A stretch of DNA of 64,000 nucleotides from contig JACEEZ010023461.1 in the NCBI GenBank assembly GCA_016584305.1, positions 66,001 through 130,000 on the forward strand, written 5' to 3'. The stretch is from Chionoecetes opilio (taxonomy: Eukaryota; Arthropoda; Malacostraca; Decapoda; Majidae). Under the pieces are notes generated by a model that saw only the letters and a list, made by a program, of their open reading frames with translations, was not told where the DNA came from and ran no database searches. Shown here piece after piece: positions 12,956 to 25,066 of the stretch. The translations under genes were made by a program, and so were the position numbers. Position 1 is the first letter of the stretch, and every line of letters begins with the position of its first letter.

Positions 12956-13263
12956 CATTCTTCCTAATGCAAGAGTTGATCAGTATCTTTACTCTTTCAT
13001 CCCTTTCACTGGTAAACTCTGGAACTCTCTTCCTGTTTCTATTTTTCCACTTTCCTATGACTTATATCTTTTCAAAAGAAGAGTAACAAGACACCTCCCG
13101 AACTAAATTGGCCTACCCCTTTGTTTTTATTTTATTATCTTACTGTCTTCTTTATAGGGACTTGCAACTAAAAGCGGGCTTTGTGTTACCCATTTTTGTT
13201 GTGCCCTTGGCCAGTTCCTTGTGATGTAAAAAAAAAAGAAGAAAAAAAAAAAAAAAAAAAAAA
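12956..13263 (+). mobile_element. Jockey-like LINE 3' end fragment (copy 1)
   Basis: Parallels the 3' ends of the Jockey-like elements at 32858-35050 (opposite strand) and 54690-55330. Shared landmarks are CTAATGCAAGAGTT, TTTCATCCCTTTCACTGGTAA and, at the end, CTTGTGATGT followed by an A-rich tail (13228-13263). Only the last codons and 3' UTR are present, consistent with 5' truncation. Confidence 0.7.
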
Positions 13264-13417
13264 GTATGAAGCAACAAAAGGAAAATCGTGCCAATACTAG
13301 ACAAAACATTGTGATCAGCGGATAGGCGTGTGGCTTGATTGAAATGTTGAATGAAATGACACCATGGACGGAAACCGAAACTACGGTTCGATTGACCATA
13401 TGATAACTATCTACAAT

Positions 13418-13740
13418 ACGCCTCCGTGGTGTAGTGGTTAGCGCGCCTAGCTACAAATCCGCGGGCCCTGGTTCGTATCCCGGCCAGGACAGTTGGCGTG
13501 CAGCCCACCAGTTGTTCATCCTAGGTGACTTGCGGAGTTGGTCGATATATGGGTACCTGGGGAAACCTGGGGAAAGAAACTGTAGTAACCCGGATGTCAC
13601 ACTATCCTTGTGTCCCGGGGTTACAGGTTGTCACCCACCACAGACTCAATGGCTAATGCGTCGGAGATGAGCACTGAGGCCACGTGCAGCTTAGCGTATG
13701 CCCTCATCTATACTATTGTTTACCTGACAGACTTGGTGAA
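13418..13740 (+). mobile_element. tRNA-derived SINE (family B)
   Basis: The head reads GCCTCCGTGGTGTAGTGGTT then AGCGCGCCTAG (A box) and GGTTCGTATCCC (B box), ending CCGGCCAGGACAG. A body without tRNA similarity runs to about 13740. The Pol III promoter order and spacing are tRNA-like, but the acceptor stem does not close as a functional tRNA. Confidence 0.65.
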
Positions 13741-14387
<647 letters not shown>

Positions 14388-14658
14388 TTGTTAGCATACT
14401 TGGACATATTTAACGTGTGAAAAACAGTAACGTAGATAACACATAAAATATAATATATAAGGAAAGAAATAACATAAATTATGATTAGAGTAAAATAAAG
14501 TTTGGGCACACGAAAGCAAGAAAGTAGCAACCAGTGTCTCTGTAAAAGTGAAAGGAAAACTTAAAAAAATAAAAATGTAAGAAAACGAAAACACACAAAA
14601 AAAACAAGGGAGCCAATACCGAACACAATATCCTGGTGGACCTTTAACGACATAGGTA

Positions 14659-14890
<232 letters not shown>

Positions 14891-14896
14891 GGCACA

Positions 14897-15201
14897 GGGG
14901 AACTCCTTAGTGTAAGGGTTAGCACGCTCGGCTCACACCTGAGAAGTCCCAGGTTCTATCCCCGGGCGGAGCGAAGACAGACGGGCGGTCTTCTTAAAAC
15001 CCAAGCCCCTGTCCACCCAGCAGTGAATGGGTACCGGGTATCAGCCGGGGGTTTGTGACCCGCCTCTTGGGGTGATGGCTTCGGCCAACACTAAGCACTA
15101 AGGAAGAATGATAAAATAAATGTTGATATGGAGACGGGGCCATACGAGCGTTGCTCAGGCCCTGTAAAATACAACTAGATGAATACAACTAGATGAATAC
15201 A
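14897..15201 (+). mobile_element. tRNA-Val-related SINE (family A, copy 1)
   Basis: The head GGGGAACTCCTTAGTGTAAG, with TTAGCACGCTCGG (A box) and GGTTCTATCCC (B box), resembles tRNA-Val; the anticodon position reads CAC. The body contains CTGTCCACCCAGCAGTGAAT. The tail is two copies of ATACAACTAGATGA. It is flanked by (CA)n on both sides. Same family as 18573-18876, 39992-40295 and 53174-53374. Confidence 0.85.
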
Positions 15202-15207
15202 CGCACA

Positions 15208-15241
<34 letters not shown>

Positions 15242-15363
15242 GGACTAATGAAAAGTCTCGAAACGCCTTATGTTGTTGAGAAAAGTTTCCATGAAAGCGT
15301 TAGGTGTTATACGTGTGCTGCAAATGAACTTTTTCCATTTACCTTGTGTGTGTGTGTGTGTGG

Positions 15364-15418
<55 letters not shown>

Positions 15419-15445
15419 TGTGTGCGTGTGTGCGTGTGTGTGTGG
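15202..15445. repeat. (CA)n and (TG)n microsatellites
   Basis: (CA)n at 15202-15241, about 100 bp of other sequence, then (TG)n at 15345-15445. Confidence 0.95.
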
Positions 15446-15480
15446 ATAGGAGGCTGTCTATCTATCTATTTGTATTTTTT

Positions 15481-16063
<583 letters not shown>

Positions 16064-16983
16064 TCTTAACATAAGAACATAAGAAAATAAGGAAGCTACA
16101 AGAGGCCGCGAGGCCTACACGTGGTAGTTCCTGTCACCTAACACTACCTACATCCACCTTTCATCCCCATCCATGAACCTATCCAGCTCCCCTTTAAAGC
16201 TCCCCAATGACTCAGCACTAACTACCTGTCTACTGAGACCATTCCATTCATTCACCACCCTATTTGTGAACCAGTTTTTCCCTATTTCCTTTCTAAATCT
16301 ACGCTTTTCCAGCTTGAATCCGTTACTTCTTGTTCTACCCTGGTTAAAAGCCGTAAGAACTTTTCCTACCTCTCCTTTATTAAGTCCCTTTATCCACTTA
16401 AAAACTTCTATCAGATCGCCCCTTACTCTGCGTCTCTCAAGTGAGTGTAATTTCAATAACTTCAATCTCCTCTCATAACTAAAGTAACGCATCCCTTGTA
16501 TCATTTTGGTCATCCTTCTCTGCACTTTTTCTAACAACACTATATCCATCCTGTAATATGGAGACCAAAACTGACCTGCATAGTCTAGGTGAGGCCTGAC
16601 TAGAGCCAGATAAAGCTTTAGAATAACTTCCGCACTTCTACTTTTAACACTTCTGGTAATGAATCCTAATACTCTATTAGCTCTATTTCTGGCCTCAATA
16701 CATTGTTTCCTAGGTTGGAGGTCTGGGCTCACCCTCACTCCAAGATCTTTTTCACCTTCTGATCTTTTCAGCGATACATTGCTTATGGTGTATCTATTAC
16801 CAGGGTTTTTTCTACCAACATTCATAACGCTACATTTATCAATATTAAATTCCATCTGCCATCTGACTGCCCACTCGTTAAGTTTATCTAAGTCTCCCTG
16901 CAATATGTTTACATCTGACTGTGATCCAATAATCCTACCTAACTTAGTATCATCATCAAACTTGCTGATATCACTGCTAATCC
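16064..16983 (-). pseudogene. CR1-like LINE reverse transcriptase, C-terminal half
   Basis: The minus-strand frame (part of the 16148-17038 frame) begins in RT block 5 with ISKFDDDTKLGRII, where the usual FADD box reads FDDD; both catalytic Asp remain. LNEWAVRWQMEFNIDKC, LVRPHLDYAGQFWSP and VVNEWNGLSRQVV follow, the thumb and C-terminal signature of CR1-type polymerases. The 3' UTR ends in (TTCTTATG)n at 16066-16090. It joins foreign sequence at about 16983. Endonuclease and the front of RT are lost by 5' truncation. Confidence 0.85.
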
Positions 16984-17094
16984 CACTATCCTCTTCCTGC
17001 TTTCTTGCACTCAGCTTAAGGCGAGTCGGCCACAGCAAATTAGGGTTTGCGTCTCTAACTCACTACATCTAATATACTATAGGAGTAGCCGTGT

Positions 17095-17211
<117 letters not shown>

Positions 17212-17455
17212 TGTCTGGCTGTCTGTCTGTTTTGGGTAGCCGAAACTGTAAATTCAATTTTGATGAGAGTAGCCTCAAAAAATCGCAAATAAATCGTAGG
17301 TGGTAAACAGCTTAGTCCCATGTCGATTGCATAATTTTGAAAGGGGGGTTTGGGCTAAAAACACTTTTCAGAGATTTGATTACAGGAATGAACTCTGCGG
17401 TATTGTCTTGCCGCATTTCACTAATTCCGTAGACTCATGGACTTACCGTTTGTGT

Positions 17456-17464
17456 GCGTGTGTG

Positions 17465-17557
<93 letters not shown>

Positions 17558-17660
17558 TGCAGGACAGGCGTGGGGCTGGGGTGAGACAGGCGTGGGGCTG
17601 GGGTGAGGCAGGCGTGTGGCTGGGGTGAGACAAGCGTGGGGCTGTGGTGAGGCAGGCTAC
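17456..17660. repeat. (TG)n plus 22-bp minisatellite
   Basis: (TG)n to 17556, then about four units of GAGGCAGGCGTGGGGCTGGG plus GT. Confidence 0.9.
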
Positions 17661-17816
17661 AGTGGTGGTAGGTGGTCTACCCTGAGGCACTTTGACCAGT
17701 GACCAACGACAGCAACAACACGTTTGGAGTTTGCACTTACATTGTTGTTTAAAATATACTACTGCTACTAAAACCATCAATACATGGGTCTGAAGGGCCC
17801 ACAAGCACTTGTCTAA

Positions 17817-18290
17817 TCTATATATATAAAATCTCAGAATTTGTCTGTCTGTCTGTCTGTTCGTTATAGACGCGGCTACAGATGGCCAAAACCCCACATA
17901 CCGCACATATTTGGAATCCTCATGACCCAGCGGAGAACATAGGCTATGTTTCGATGGGCGTGCCCTACCCTGGTGGGCGTGGCCAGCAAAAACAACCTAA
18001 AAACGGCTGTGGCTGCCATAGTCTTTGCTGGAACATTTTCTCTAAAATTCATACTAGAGAGAATGAGCCTTTTATGGGGATACTATTATTAATTTTAGTA
18101 AATCAAATGATTTTATTTATTAGACTTGACACTGTTTTCTCACTTCCTTCACTAATTTCGGCTCAAAACCGAAACAAAACTGTGAGCCTGCGGCCCAATG
18201 CGGGGGCCCCAGGCCCCCCATTGGGCCGCAGGTCCACAGCCCTCCGCATGAGCTAGGAGAAAGGTGCCCGGAGGGCACCCTTTCTGCTAG
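17817..18290 (+). mobile_element. Non-autonomous Helitron (CTAG family), 474 bp
   Basis: The 5' end TCTATATATATAAAATC follows host A (17816); the 3' end TTTCTGCTAG precedes host T (18291). The 3' hairpin is AAAGGTGCCC-GGA-GGGCACCCTTT with one bulge. An internal inverted repeat CCTGCGGCCCAATG / CATTGGGCCGCAGG lies at about 18187-18233. The uninterrupted site TAATATACTATAG is seen in the same window at 19516 and 35388, so the boundaries are firm. Confidence 0.88.
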
Positions 18291-18572
18291 TATACTATAG
18301 GAGTAGCCGTGTGTCTGTCTGTCTGCCTGTCTGTCTGTCTGTCTGTTTTGGGTAGCCGAAACTTTAAATTCAATTTTGATGAGAGTAGGCTCAAAAAATC
18401 GCAAATAAATCGTAGGTGGTAAGCGACTTGGCCCAATGTCGATTGAATAATTTTGAAGAGGGGTTTTGGGCTAAAAAAAACACTTCAGCGATTAGATTAC
18501 AGGAATAAACTCTGTGGAAACGTCTTGCCGTATTTAACTAATTCTGTAGACTATTGGACTTTGTGTGTGTGT

Positions 18573-18875
18573 GTATTCATCTAGTTGTATTCATCTAGTT
18601 GTATTTTACAGGGCCTGAGCAACGCTGGTATGGCCCCGTCTCCATATCAACATTTATTTTATCATTCTTCCTTAGTGCTTAGTGTTGGCAGAAGCCAGCA
18701 ACCCGGGAGGGGGGTCACAAACCCCTGGCTGACACCCGGTACCCATTCACTGCTGGGTGGACAGGGGCTCGGGTTTTAAGAAGACCGCCCGTCTGTCTTC
18801 GCTCCGCCCGGGGATCGAACCCGGGACTTCTCGGTTGTGAGTCGAGCGTGCTAACCCTTACACTACGGATTTCCC

Positions 18876-18876
<1 letters not shown>
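18573..18876 (-). mobile_element. tRNA-Val-related SINE (family A, copy 2)
   Basis: Minus-strand head with TTAGCACGCTCGACTC and GGTTCGATCCC; tail of two ATACAACTAGATGA units at 18573-18605. Flanked by (TG)n on both sides. Confidence 0.85.
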
Positions 18877-18924
<48 letters not shown>

Positions 18925-19053
18925 GTGTGTATGTGTGTGTGTGTGTGTGTGCGTGTGGATGTGTCTGTGTGTGTGTTTGTGTGTGCATGCATGTATGTGT
19001 GTGTGCATGTGTGCGTGCGTGCATGCGTGTGTGCGTGTGTGCGTGCGTGTGTG

Positions 19054-19087
<34 letters not shown>

Positions 19088-19365
19088 CTTGCAGGGCAGG
19101 CATGGGGCTGGGTGAGGCAGGCGTGGGGCTGGGGTGAGGCAGGCGTGGGGCTGGGGTGAGACAGGCGTGGGCCTGGGGTGAGGCAGGCGTGGGGCTGGGG
19201 TGAGACAGATTTGGGGCTGGGGTGAGACAGGCGTGGGGCTGGCGTGAGGCAGGTGTGGGTCTGGGGTAAGGCATGCGTGTAGCTGGGGTGGGGCAGGCGT
19301 GGGGCTTTGGTGAGTCAGGAGTGGGGCTGGGGAGAGGCAGGCGTGGGGCTGGAGTGAGGCAGGCT
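18877..19365. repeat. (TG)n and 22-bp minisatellite (about 13 units)
   Basis: TG repeat to about 19088, then GGCAGGCGTGGGGCTGGGGT-type units. The same minisatellite occurs in the other copies with different unit numbers. Confidence 0.93.
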
Positions 19366-19513
19366 ACGGTGGTGGTTGGTGGTCTACCCCGAGGCACTTT
19401 GACCAATGACCAACGACAGCAACAACACGATTCGCGTTTGCACTTGCATTGTTGTCTAATATATACTACTGCTACTACAAACATCCGAAGTCCGAAGGGC
19501 CCACAAGCACTTG

Positions 19514-20137
19514 TGTAATATACTATAGCAGTAGCCGTGTGTCTGTCTGTCTGTTTTGGGTAGCCGACAAGATTAAGATGCCGGGTCTGCCGCAGCACGA
19601 CATTACACTGAAGACTGGTTTACCGGTGATGGTGTTGCGCACCCTCTGCCCACCCGGCATCGTCAACGGCTCCATCCGCGTCGTGCGTGGCATCAGTGCC
19701 AACGTGCTGCAGCTGCAGGTCATCACCGGACCAAGCCGAGGCGACGACTTCTACCTGCTTCGTGTACCCATCATCACGCAGGCAGCGTCTGGCACTGGAT
19801 TCCGCATGCGGCGTCTGCAATTTCCCATCCGTGTTGCATTTGCCATGACGATCAACAAGTGCCAGGACCAGACCAAGAGCTACGTGTGAGTCTACTTGCC
19901 TACACCCGTGTTCACGCACAGCTAACTCTACGTCAGCCTGTCAAGGGTTGGCTGTGCTGATGCCGTCGAAGTGTTGGCGCCCCATGGAATCACACGGAAT
20001 GTGGTCTACCCAGAGGGACTTTGACCAGTGACCAACGACAGCAACAACACGATTGGAGTTTGCACTCACATTGTTGTCTATTATATACTACTACTACAAA
20101 CATCAATACATGGGTCCGAAGGGCCCACAATCACTTG
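19514..20137 (+). mobile_element. Helitron array copy 3, carrying a helicase remnant
   Basis: Starts TGTAATATACTATAGCAG directly after CACTTG of copy 2 and ends CACTTG at 20137 followed by host T. Instead of the minisatellite it contains the 3' part of a Rep-helicase gene. This identifies the family as Helitron-derived. Confidence 0.8.
19566..20024 (+). pseudogene. Helitron (Pif1-type) helicase, C-terminal fragment
   Basis: The plus frame reads LPQHDITLKTGLPVMVLRTL, NGSIRVVRGI, then FPIRVAFAMTINKCQDQT (helicase motif V region) and LYVSLSRVG (motif VI), ending VVYPEGL and a stop at 20022-20024. This is the C-terminus of the superfamily-1 helicase of Helitrons, which unwinds the transposon strand during rolling-circle transfer. 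Two nonsense codons (TGA at 19887, TAA about 14 codons later) kill the frame. Rep nuclease and the N-terminal helicase motifs are missing. The non-autonomous copies keep only the last codons (VVYPEAL and stop) before their common 3' end. Confidence 0.88.
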
Positions 20138-20617
20138 TATTCAACCTAATTAACTTTTACCTGATTGTAGTGTTTCCTGCTGTGCCGGTGGATATATTTT
20201 TGACCAGCTAAAAAGGCATAGTGGAGGCTAGGAAAAGAGCTATATGACTGTACGGGCGAAAAAACTGCAGTTTTTTAAAGTTAATTTACATCTCTTACAA
20301 AAACTTACATTACACACTTATACTAATCTTATATCTATACATTTATAAGAGATGAGCGGGCACCAGCCCCACTGGGGTCACAAGCGACTTCCTGTGAGCG
20401 AGGCGGGTCACCTCGCTCCATGTTCCGCTGTGGGGTGTGTTCAGCGAAGGGGGGGGGGACGCTGCGCGCCACTGCAAACAGCCGAGGCAGGTCCTCTTGT
20501 GCCCGCCGTAGCACCAGGGCTGCCCTATATCGTCGTTATAGTATATCGTCGTCCTATATCGTCCTCTGGGCCGCCGATCTGCTGCCTCAGCTGAGCCGTG
20601 GCTAGGCAGGAAAGCAG

Positions 20618-20984
20618 GTTTGGGGAGGCGGTAGCAGAGTGGTTAGCGTCACCGGGTGGCGTTCTCGAAGAACCGAGTTCGATCCCGAGTGAGACCCATA
20701 AATCCACTTAAAATATTTCTGCACCTTCGAGTGGCCTAAGAACACCCATATGCCCTGCCCATTAACTCTACCTCCGATTGCGAGTGCATCGGAAGACACA
20801 TCGGGGCGGCATGAGCCTCTAATGACAGGCGTCACTATAAAAATCCTGCCTGCGCCACCACGAACGAGGGCCAACCATCGCAGCCCTCAAGTGAGCCTCC
20901 AGGGCCTACCATCCCACCCCTTGAGGTCACTGCCTACAGGCGCTATACATGTAGGCCAATATGTAAAAAAAAAAAAAAAATGTT
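20618..20984 (+). mobile_element. tRNA-derived SINE (family C, copy 1) with poly-A
   Basis: The head GGGGAGGCGGTAGCAGAGTG then GTTAGCGTC (A box) and GAGTTCGATCCC (B box) resembles a Leu/Ser-type tRNA. The body contains ATTAACTCTACCTCCG and ends in a run of about 17 A (20968-20984). It interrupts the LINE coding frame. Related to 48516-48800. Confidence 0.8.
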
Positions 20985-21193
20985 TACTGCCTTAGTGGAT
21001 GCCGTGCGAGGTGGCCACAGTGGTCACACTGCCGACTCTCAAAGCCGTCCCTCAGTTCATCCAGAGTGCGATAGCCAAGCAGGAGGCGGTGGAGCAGGAC
21101 CTCATTCGCCATGGAAAGCTGGCAGGCAGGGAGCAGTGGGCGGTAGGTGGTGGCCTTGGCATACCAGGCCGCCTGCCGCGAGGACGCCTCCAT
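20985..21193 (-). pseudogene. LINE ORF2 C-terminal Cys/His region
   Basis: The minus frame contains NEVLLHRLLLGYRTLDELRD and CDHCGHLARHPLR. It continues after the SINE as LLSCLATAQLRQQIG. A CxxC-H zinc-binding tail after RNase H is usual in these LINEs. Confidence 0.65.
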
Positions 21194-21208
21194 CTCCCGG
21201 TGTTGCTG

Positions 21209-21780
21209 CTATGTGCTGTGGGCGGAAGCACGTCTGGCCAACGTCTTGGCCTGCTGTAGGCTGGGCAGAACGGCGGCGGTGACTGTAGGCCACCTGGTGG
21301 CTGCGCGGGCCGCCTCGTCATCAGCCTCGTTCCCTCGGAGTCCAACGTGGCTGGGCACCCAGTTTAACCGCACGTGGCGCGCCTGCGGAGCGATTCTTTG
21401 AGTGCGGCCCAGGATGGTGGTGGTGAGCCGTGCGTTGTCCGCTGGTAGGCGCAGCTGCTGGAGGACCTGTAAGGCAAACCTGGAGTGGGAGTGGACGACC
21501 ACCATCTCCTCCCGACGGTGCCAGGCGTGCTCCAGGGCGTGCTGGATCGTCACCAGGTCCGTCTGCAGGGTGGAGCAGTGGTCGGGCGTCCTCATCCAGG
21601 AGAGCACCTCCTGGCCTGTGATCACCGCCTCGCCCGCCCGTGCCTCTCTAGGGTCGATGGGGCCCCCCCGTGTAGTAAGGGCGCTGCCTGGAGTTGTCCT
21701 ATGCCATCCCCCTCATTGTGATGCCGCAGCCCGCCCGGTGCGAGTGCCTTGCGGGCCGCAGGGGGTGATAACTACCCTCC
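21209..21780 (-). pseudogene. LINE-encoded RNase H domain
   Basis: The minus frame 21625-21209 gives STLQTDLVTIQHALEHAW, VVVHSHSRFALQVLQQL and LNWVPSHVGLRGNEADDEA, the second half of an RNase HI fold (His-Val-Gly-x-x-Gly-Asn-Glu-x-Ala-Asp). RNase H removes the RNA strand during retrotransposition. Only some LINE clades (I, R1, LOA and some Jockey-like elements) carry it. The first catalytic Asp region lies upstream in broken frames. Confidence 0.8.
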
Positions 21781-23404
21781 CCGTTGTAGTCCGTGGCCAA
21801 ACCCCATTTTTTGGGGCCAAACCCTTTGAATTTGGGGTGCAAAATTTGTTCTTTGCGGATTTTGTTCCCTAAAAACCTCTAGTTTTGGAATCTGTCGGGT
21901 GCAACTTTTGCATCTTTGAGTTTGTGAAAAAATGCGCTGAAGATAGGGAACGTAAAATCACTTTTTTGACTAAAAATTTGAGGTAGGGGAAATAAAAAAC
22001 GGGCTAGATCAACATGTACGACCTTTACAATATTTTTACTCCCAAATGTTCGTATTGATTAGCTTTATCACCTAAAACTAATGATATATGAATTTCGTCA
22101 ACAAAAAGGTCATGGGAGTTCAAAAGGTCCCTTTTTTTTGGCTGAAAATAAAATTCAACGCGCTGCTTTGGCCTTTTCCATTTACTGATCTTTTACATGC
22201 TGCCGCGTCATAAATGTGGCATGGGTAACCAAAAAAACAACGGCAATTTTGTTTTAGGATCAATTGTTTTTTTGTCTTTGTTTCTATCAATTGTGTTGAT
22301 ATTTAGTAATCTGTGCAACGCTAGGAAATTTTTTAAAGGGCTTACACGGGGGTTTTTTTAGTCATTTTGTTATTTTATGTTTTTTCTTTTGGGGGCTTCT
22401 ATTTTGTATGAATGGAATTATAATTTTTTGGAATCTTTATTTTAGTCTACTTTACTCTATTATATTAAAAAGGGACGGGGGGACTGTAACAATCTTCCAA
22501 GGCTGATAATTTTAATCAGTATGAAACATTGATGAACTCAGTCATGGGATTGAGCTGGCACCTCTTCCAACGTCGCTCTTTGATGGCAAAAAGGGCCCAA
22601 ACCTAAATGAAATAGCTAACCAAAGCTCCTCAAGAGGACTCTCCAAGGGGGAACTTTCCCTCCGGACATTCACAACCCACACAGATGAAATATATATATA
22701 TTAGATGATTGCAGCAATGTCGATAGTTCACTGGCCAACAGGGATCGTCAATGTTTATGTAAATGCCTTTGATTATGAAATTATGTGCTTTCCAAAGATG
22801 ACCGTTTCAAACAACGTATTTGTAGTGTTTTGACAAATATCACAAGAAAGGAAATATCATTTTTCTCAAACCTTTCTTTAGGGGGTCCGGCAATTTGGGG
22901 GTTTTTTTGTTATTTTTTTTTTTTTTTTTTCTTTAAATTTTTTAGGAAAAAGGGGTAACGAAAAAATCGTACGGAGGCCCCTTTAAAATGTATTAGCAAA
23001 AGGGGAAACACAGCTTCTTTTTGCGTTTGTTTTTGACCGTCAAAATTTGTGACCATTGCCGCGCCCGATGTGGGTACTATACCCAAAACACTAAACATAG
23101 CTTACTGCCAGGTATTGGCGTGACCTCCATGTCAGTTTTGTCATAAATAAGTGGGGAAAGAACAGAAGGGACGGTGGAAGTCTTCTTGCCCCCTCAAAAT
23201 TTTTGTGGGGTTAAAGCTGCACACATGTCCTCTTTCTAATAAAACTTGTTTCTGCATCGTTTTTTGCGCCAAATGCACGCCGTCAACACTGAACATTTGG
23301 CGTAGACATGAACCGCTCGGCTCCGCAAACCCCTATTTTTTTAAGGAAAGTTCATGTGTGTGCACTGTGAAGGGTATGCGGGGTTCTTTTTCCTTTATAT
23401 GTTT

Positions 23405-23570
23405 TGTTAGTCAAAAAAGAAGAGAAAGAGAGAAGAGAGAGAGAGAAGGAGAGAGAAAGAGAGGAGAGAAAAAGGAGAGAGGAGAAGAGAGGGGAGAGAG
23501 AGAGAGGGGAAAAGAGAGAGCGAGAGAGAGAGAGAGAGAGAGAAAGAAAAGGGAGAGAGAGAGGGGAGGA
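23405..23570. repeat. GA-rich low-complexity tract
   Basis: Imperfect (GA)n with GAGGA and AAAG variants. Confidence 0.9.
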
Positions 23571-24902
23571 GGTGGAACAAAAATTTTGACTTTATTTAAA
23601 ATGGAATACTATTTTATTTGGTGGTCTTGGATCTGCTTGATCCTTTTAAATTTAAAAAAAAAGATAAAAATTGGAAATAATGGGCTGTGTTGAAAGTGAC
23701 AGTCGTGAGTGCTTGATGTACTTAAATTTGTGCTTAGGGAACAGGATACCATGTATTATTCCCCGGGTGGTTCAGGGTGGAGTGGCAGGGGGGGAGCAGG
23801 ACTCTCTGAGCCTGGGGGAGGACCTTTGGGCAGCCTCCACCCCCCAGCACCCGGGGGCCCTCCCGCCTCCCTGTTCCACTCCACACCTCCCCCCACGCTT
23901 TTCCCCCACCCCCAGTATAGCTGTGAACCGTCCCCTACAGCCGCCAAGCACGCCATCATTTTCCAGGAGATGCCCTTTTCGTGCCCATCACCTCGCTTCC
24001 GCCGGGACCTATGCCCACACCCTGAGTCCTCAGCCCAGACCCCACATCCCAGACTCCTACACCCGACCTGTCTTGTTCCCCCCCCAAGAAACCCCTCCTA
24101 CTCCCTCCCCTGGGCGTGACGGTAGACCGCGGCTCATCAAAACCCTGCTTGCCTCCCTTCGGGCCCACCCTCTAGGTCTAGGCCCTCCGCCAGACTCTAA
24201 TATCGTATGACACCCTTGACCAGCCCCCGGGGAAAGGTTTCCACGCAAAGCGGAGCCCTAGTCACCGCGAGGCTCCTCAAAGGGAGTGCCTGGCAGCGTC
24301 TCGGGGACCAAATCGCCGCCTCCGTCGGGTGAGATACCCAATGGGTCGCCCCGAGCCTTGCAAGTCTTGGGTGAAGCTCTGCCTTTGGTACTCTCGGGTT
24401 TTCCAGATATTGACCCGGGATTTTTTCGGAAAATTCCAGATATTGATATAGCATTGAAAGCTGTGGAAATGTTATTTTCCATTAATGCCATTAAACCGCG
24501 CAAAAACATAAATATCATGACCGGCAGACGACCTTCGTGTAAAAACTTTTTACTTAAAGGGCCCTATATTCAAGGGGGTTAATATTTTTCCTATGACAAA
24601 TGGACATTTTCTTATTTAAACCGTACATAACAAAAAAAATTTTTTTATTTTTTCTTTAAAGTGATCACTTTGTTTCTTACTGCGGGAACGAATGAACTTT
24701 TGCCGGGGACGGGTATGACGTGGCGCCGCGGCCTGTGCCGCCCCCTTTTGTGTTTAAAGAGCTGCCGCGAGAACAGCTCCCTGGTTCTCAAAGGAAACTG
24801 TCCCCTGTGTTTTATGTGTTTTTAACACTAATTTTTTTTGTGTCGCAACCTCTCGAGAATCAAACCACCCCCTTTTGTCTTTTTTCTTCTCATCTGTCGT
24901 CT

Positions 24903-25066
24903 GTCTTTGCCTTCTTCTCTCTCCTTCTCTCTCCCCTCTCCTCCTATCTCTCCCTCTCTCTCTCTCCCTCTCTCTCCCCCTTTTCTCTCTCTCTCTCCTC
25001 TCTCTCTCTCTTCCCCCTCTCCTCTCTCTCCTCTCCCCTCTCTCTCTCTCCCCCCCCCCCCCACAG
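24903..25066. repeat. CT-rich low-complexity tract ending in poly-C
   Basis: Imperfect (CT)n followed by a run of C at about 25050-25062. Confidence 0.9.

Larger units (their letters stand above)
17812..19513 (+). mobile_element. Helitron array copy 2, interrupted
   Basis: Begins TCTAA (17812-17816), is interrupted by another Helitron (17817-18290), and resumes TATACTATAGG at 18291. It carries the same conserved block (near 18350), a family A SINE, a (TG)n tract, about 13 units of the 22-bp minisatellite (19090-19365) and the common 3' end CACTTG at 19513. Confidence 0.8.
20350..21790 (-). mobile_element. LINE 3' region with RNase H, split by a SINE
   Basis: Minus-strand coding remnants at 20980-21780 continue at about 20617-20350 across the SINE at 20618-20984. 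No 5' half is seen; the upstream side runs into the poor-quality region. Confidence 0.65.

Noticed and set aside
23709..24210. Pro/Gly/Ser-rich open frames in a GC-rich stretch
   Set aside because: Both strands and several frames are open at once, as expected from base composition, within the doubtful-quality block.
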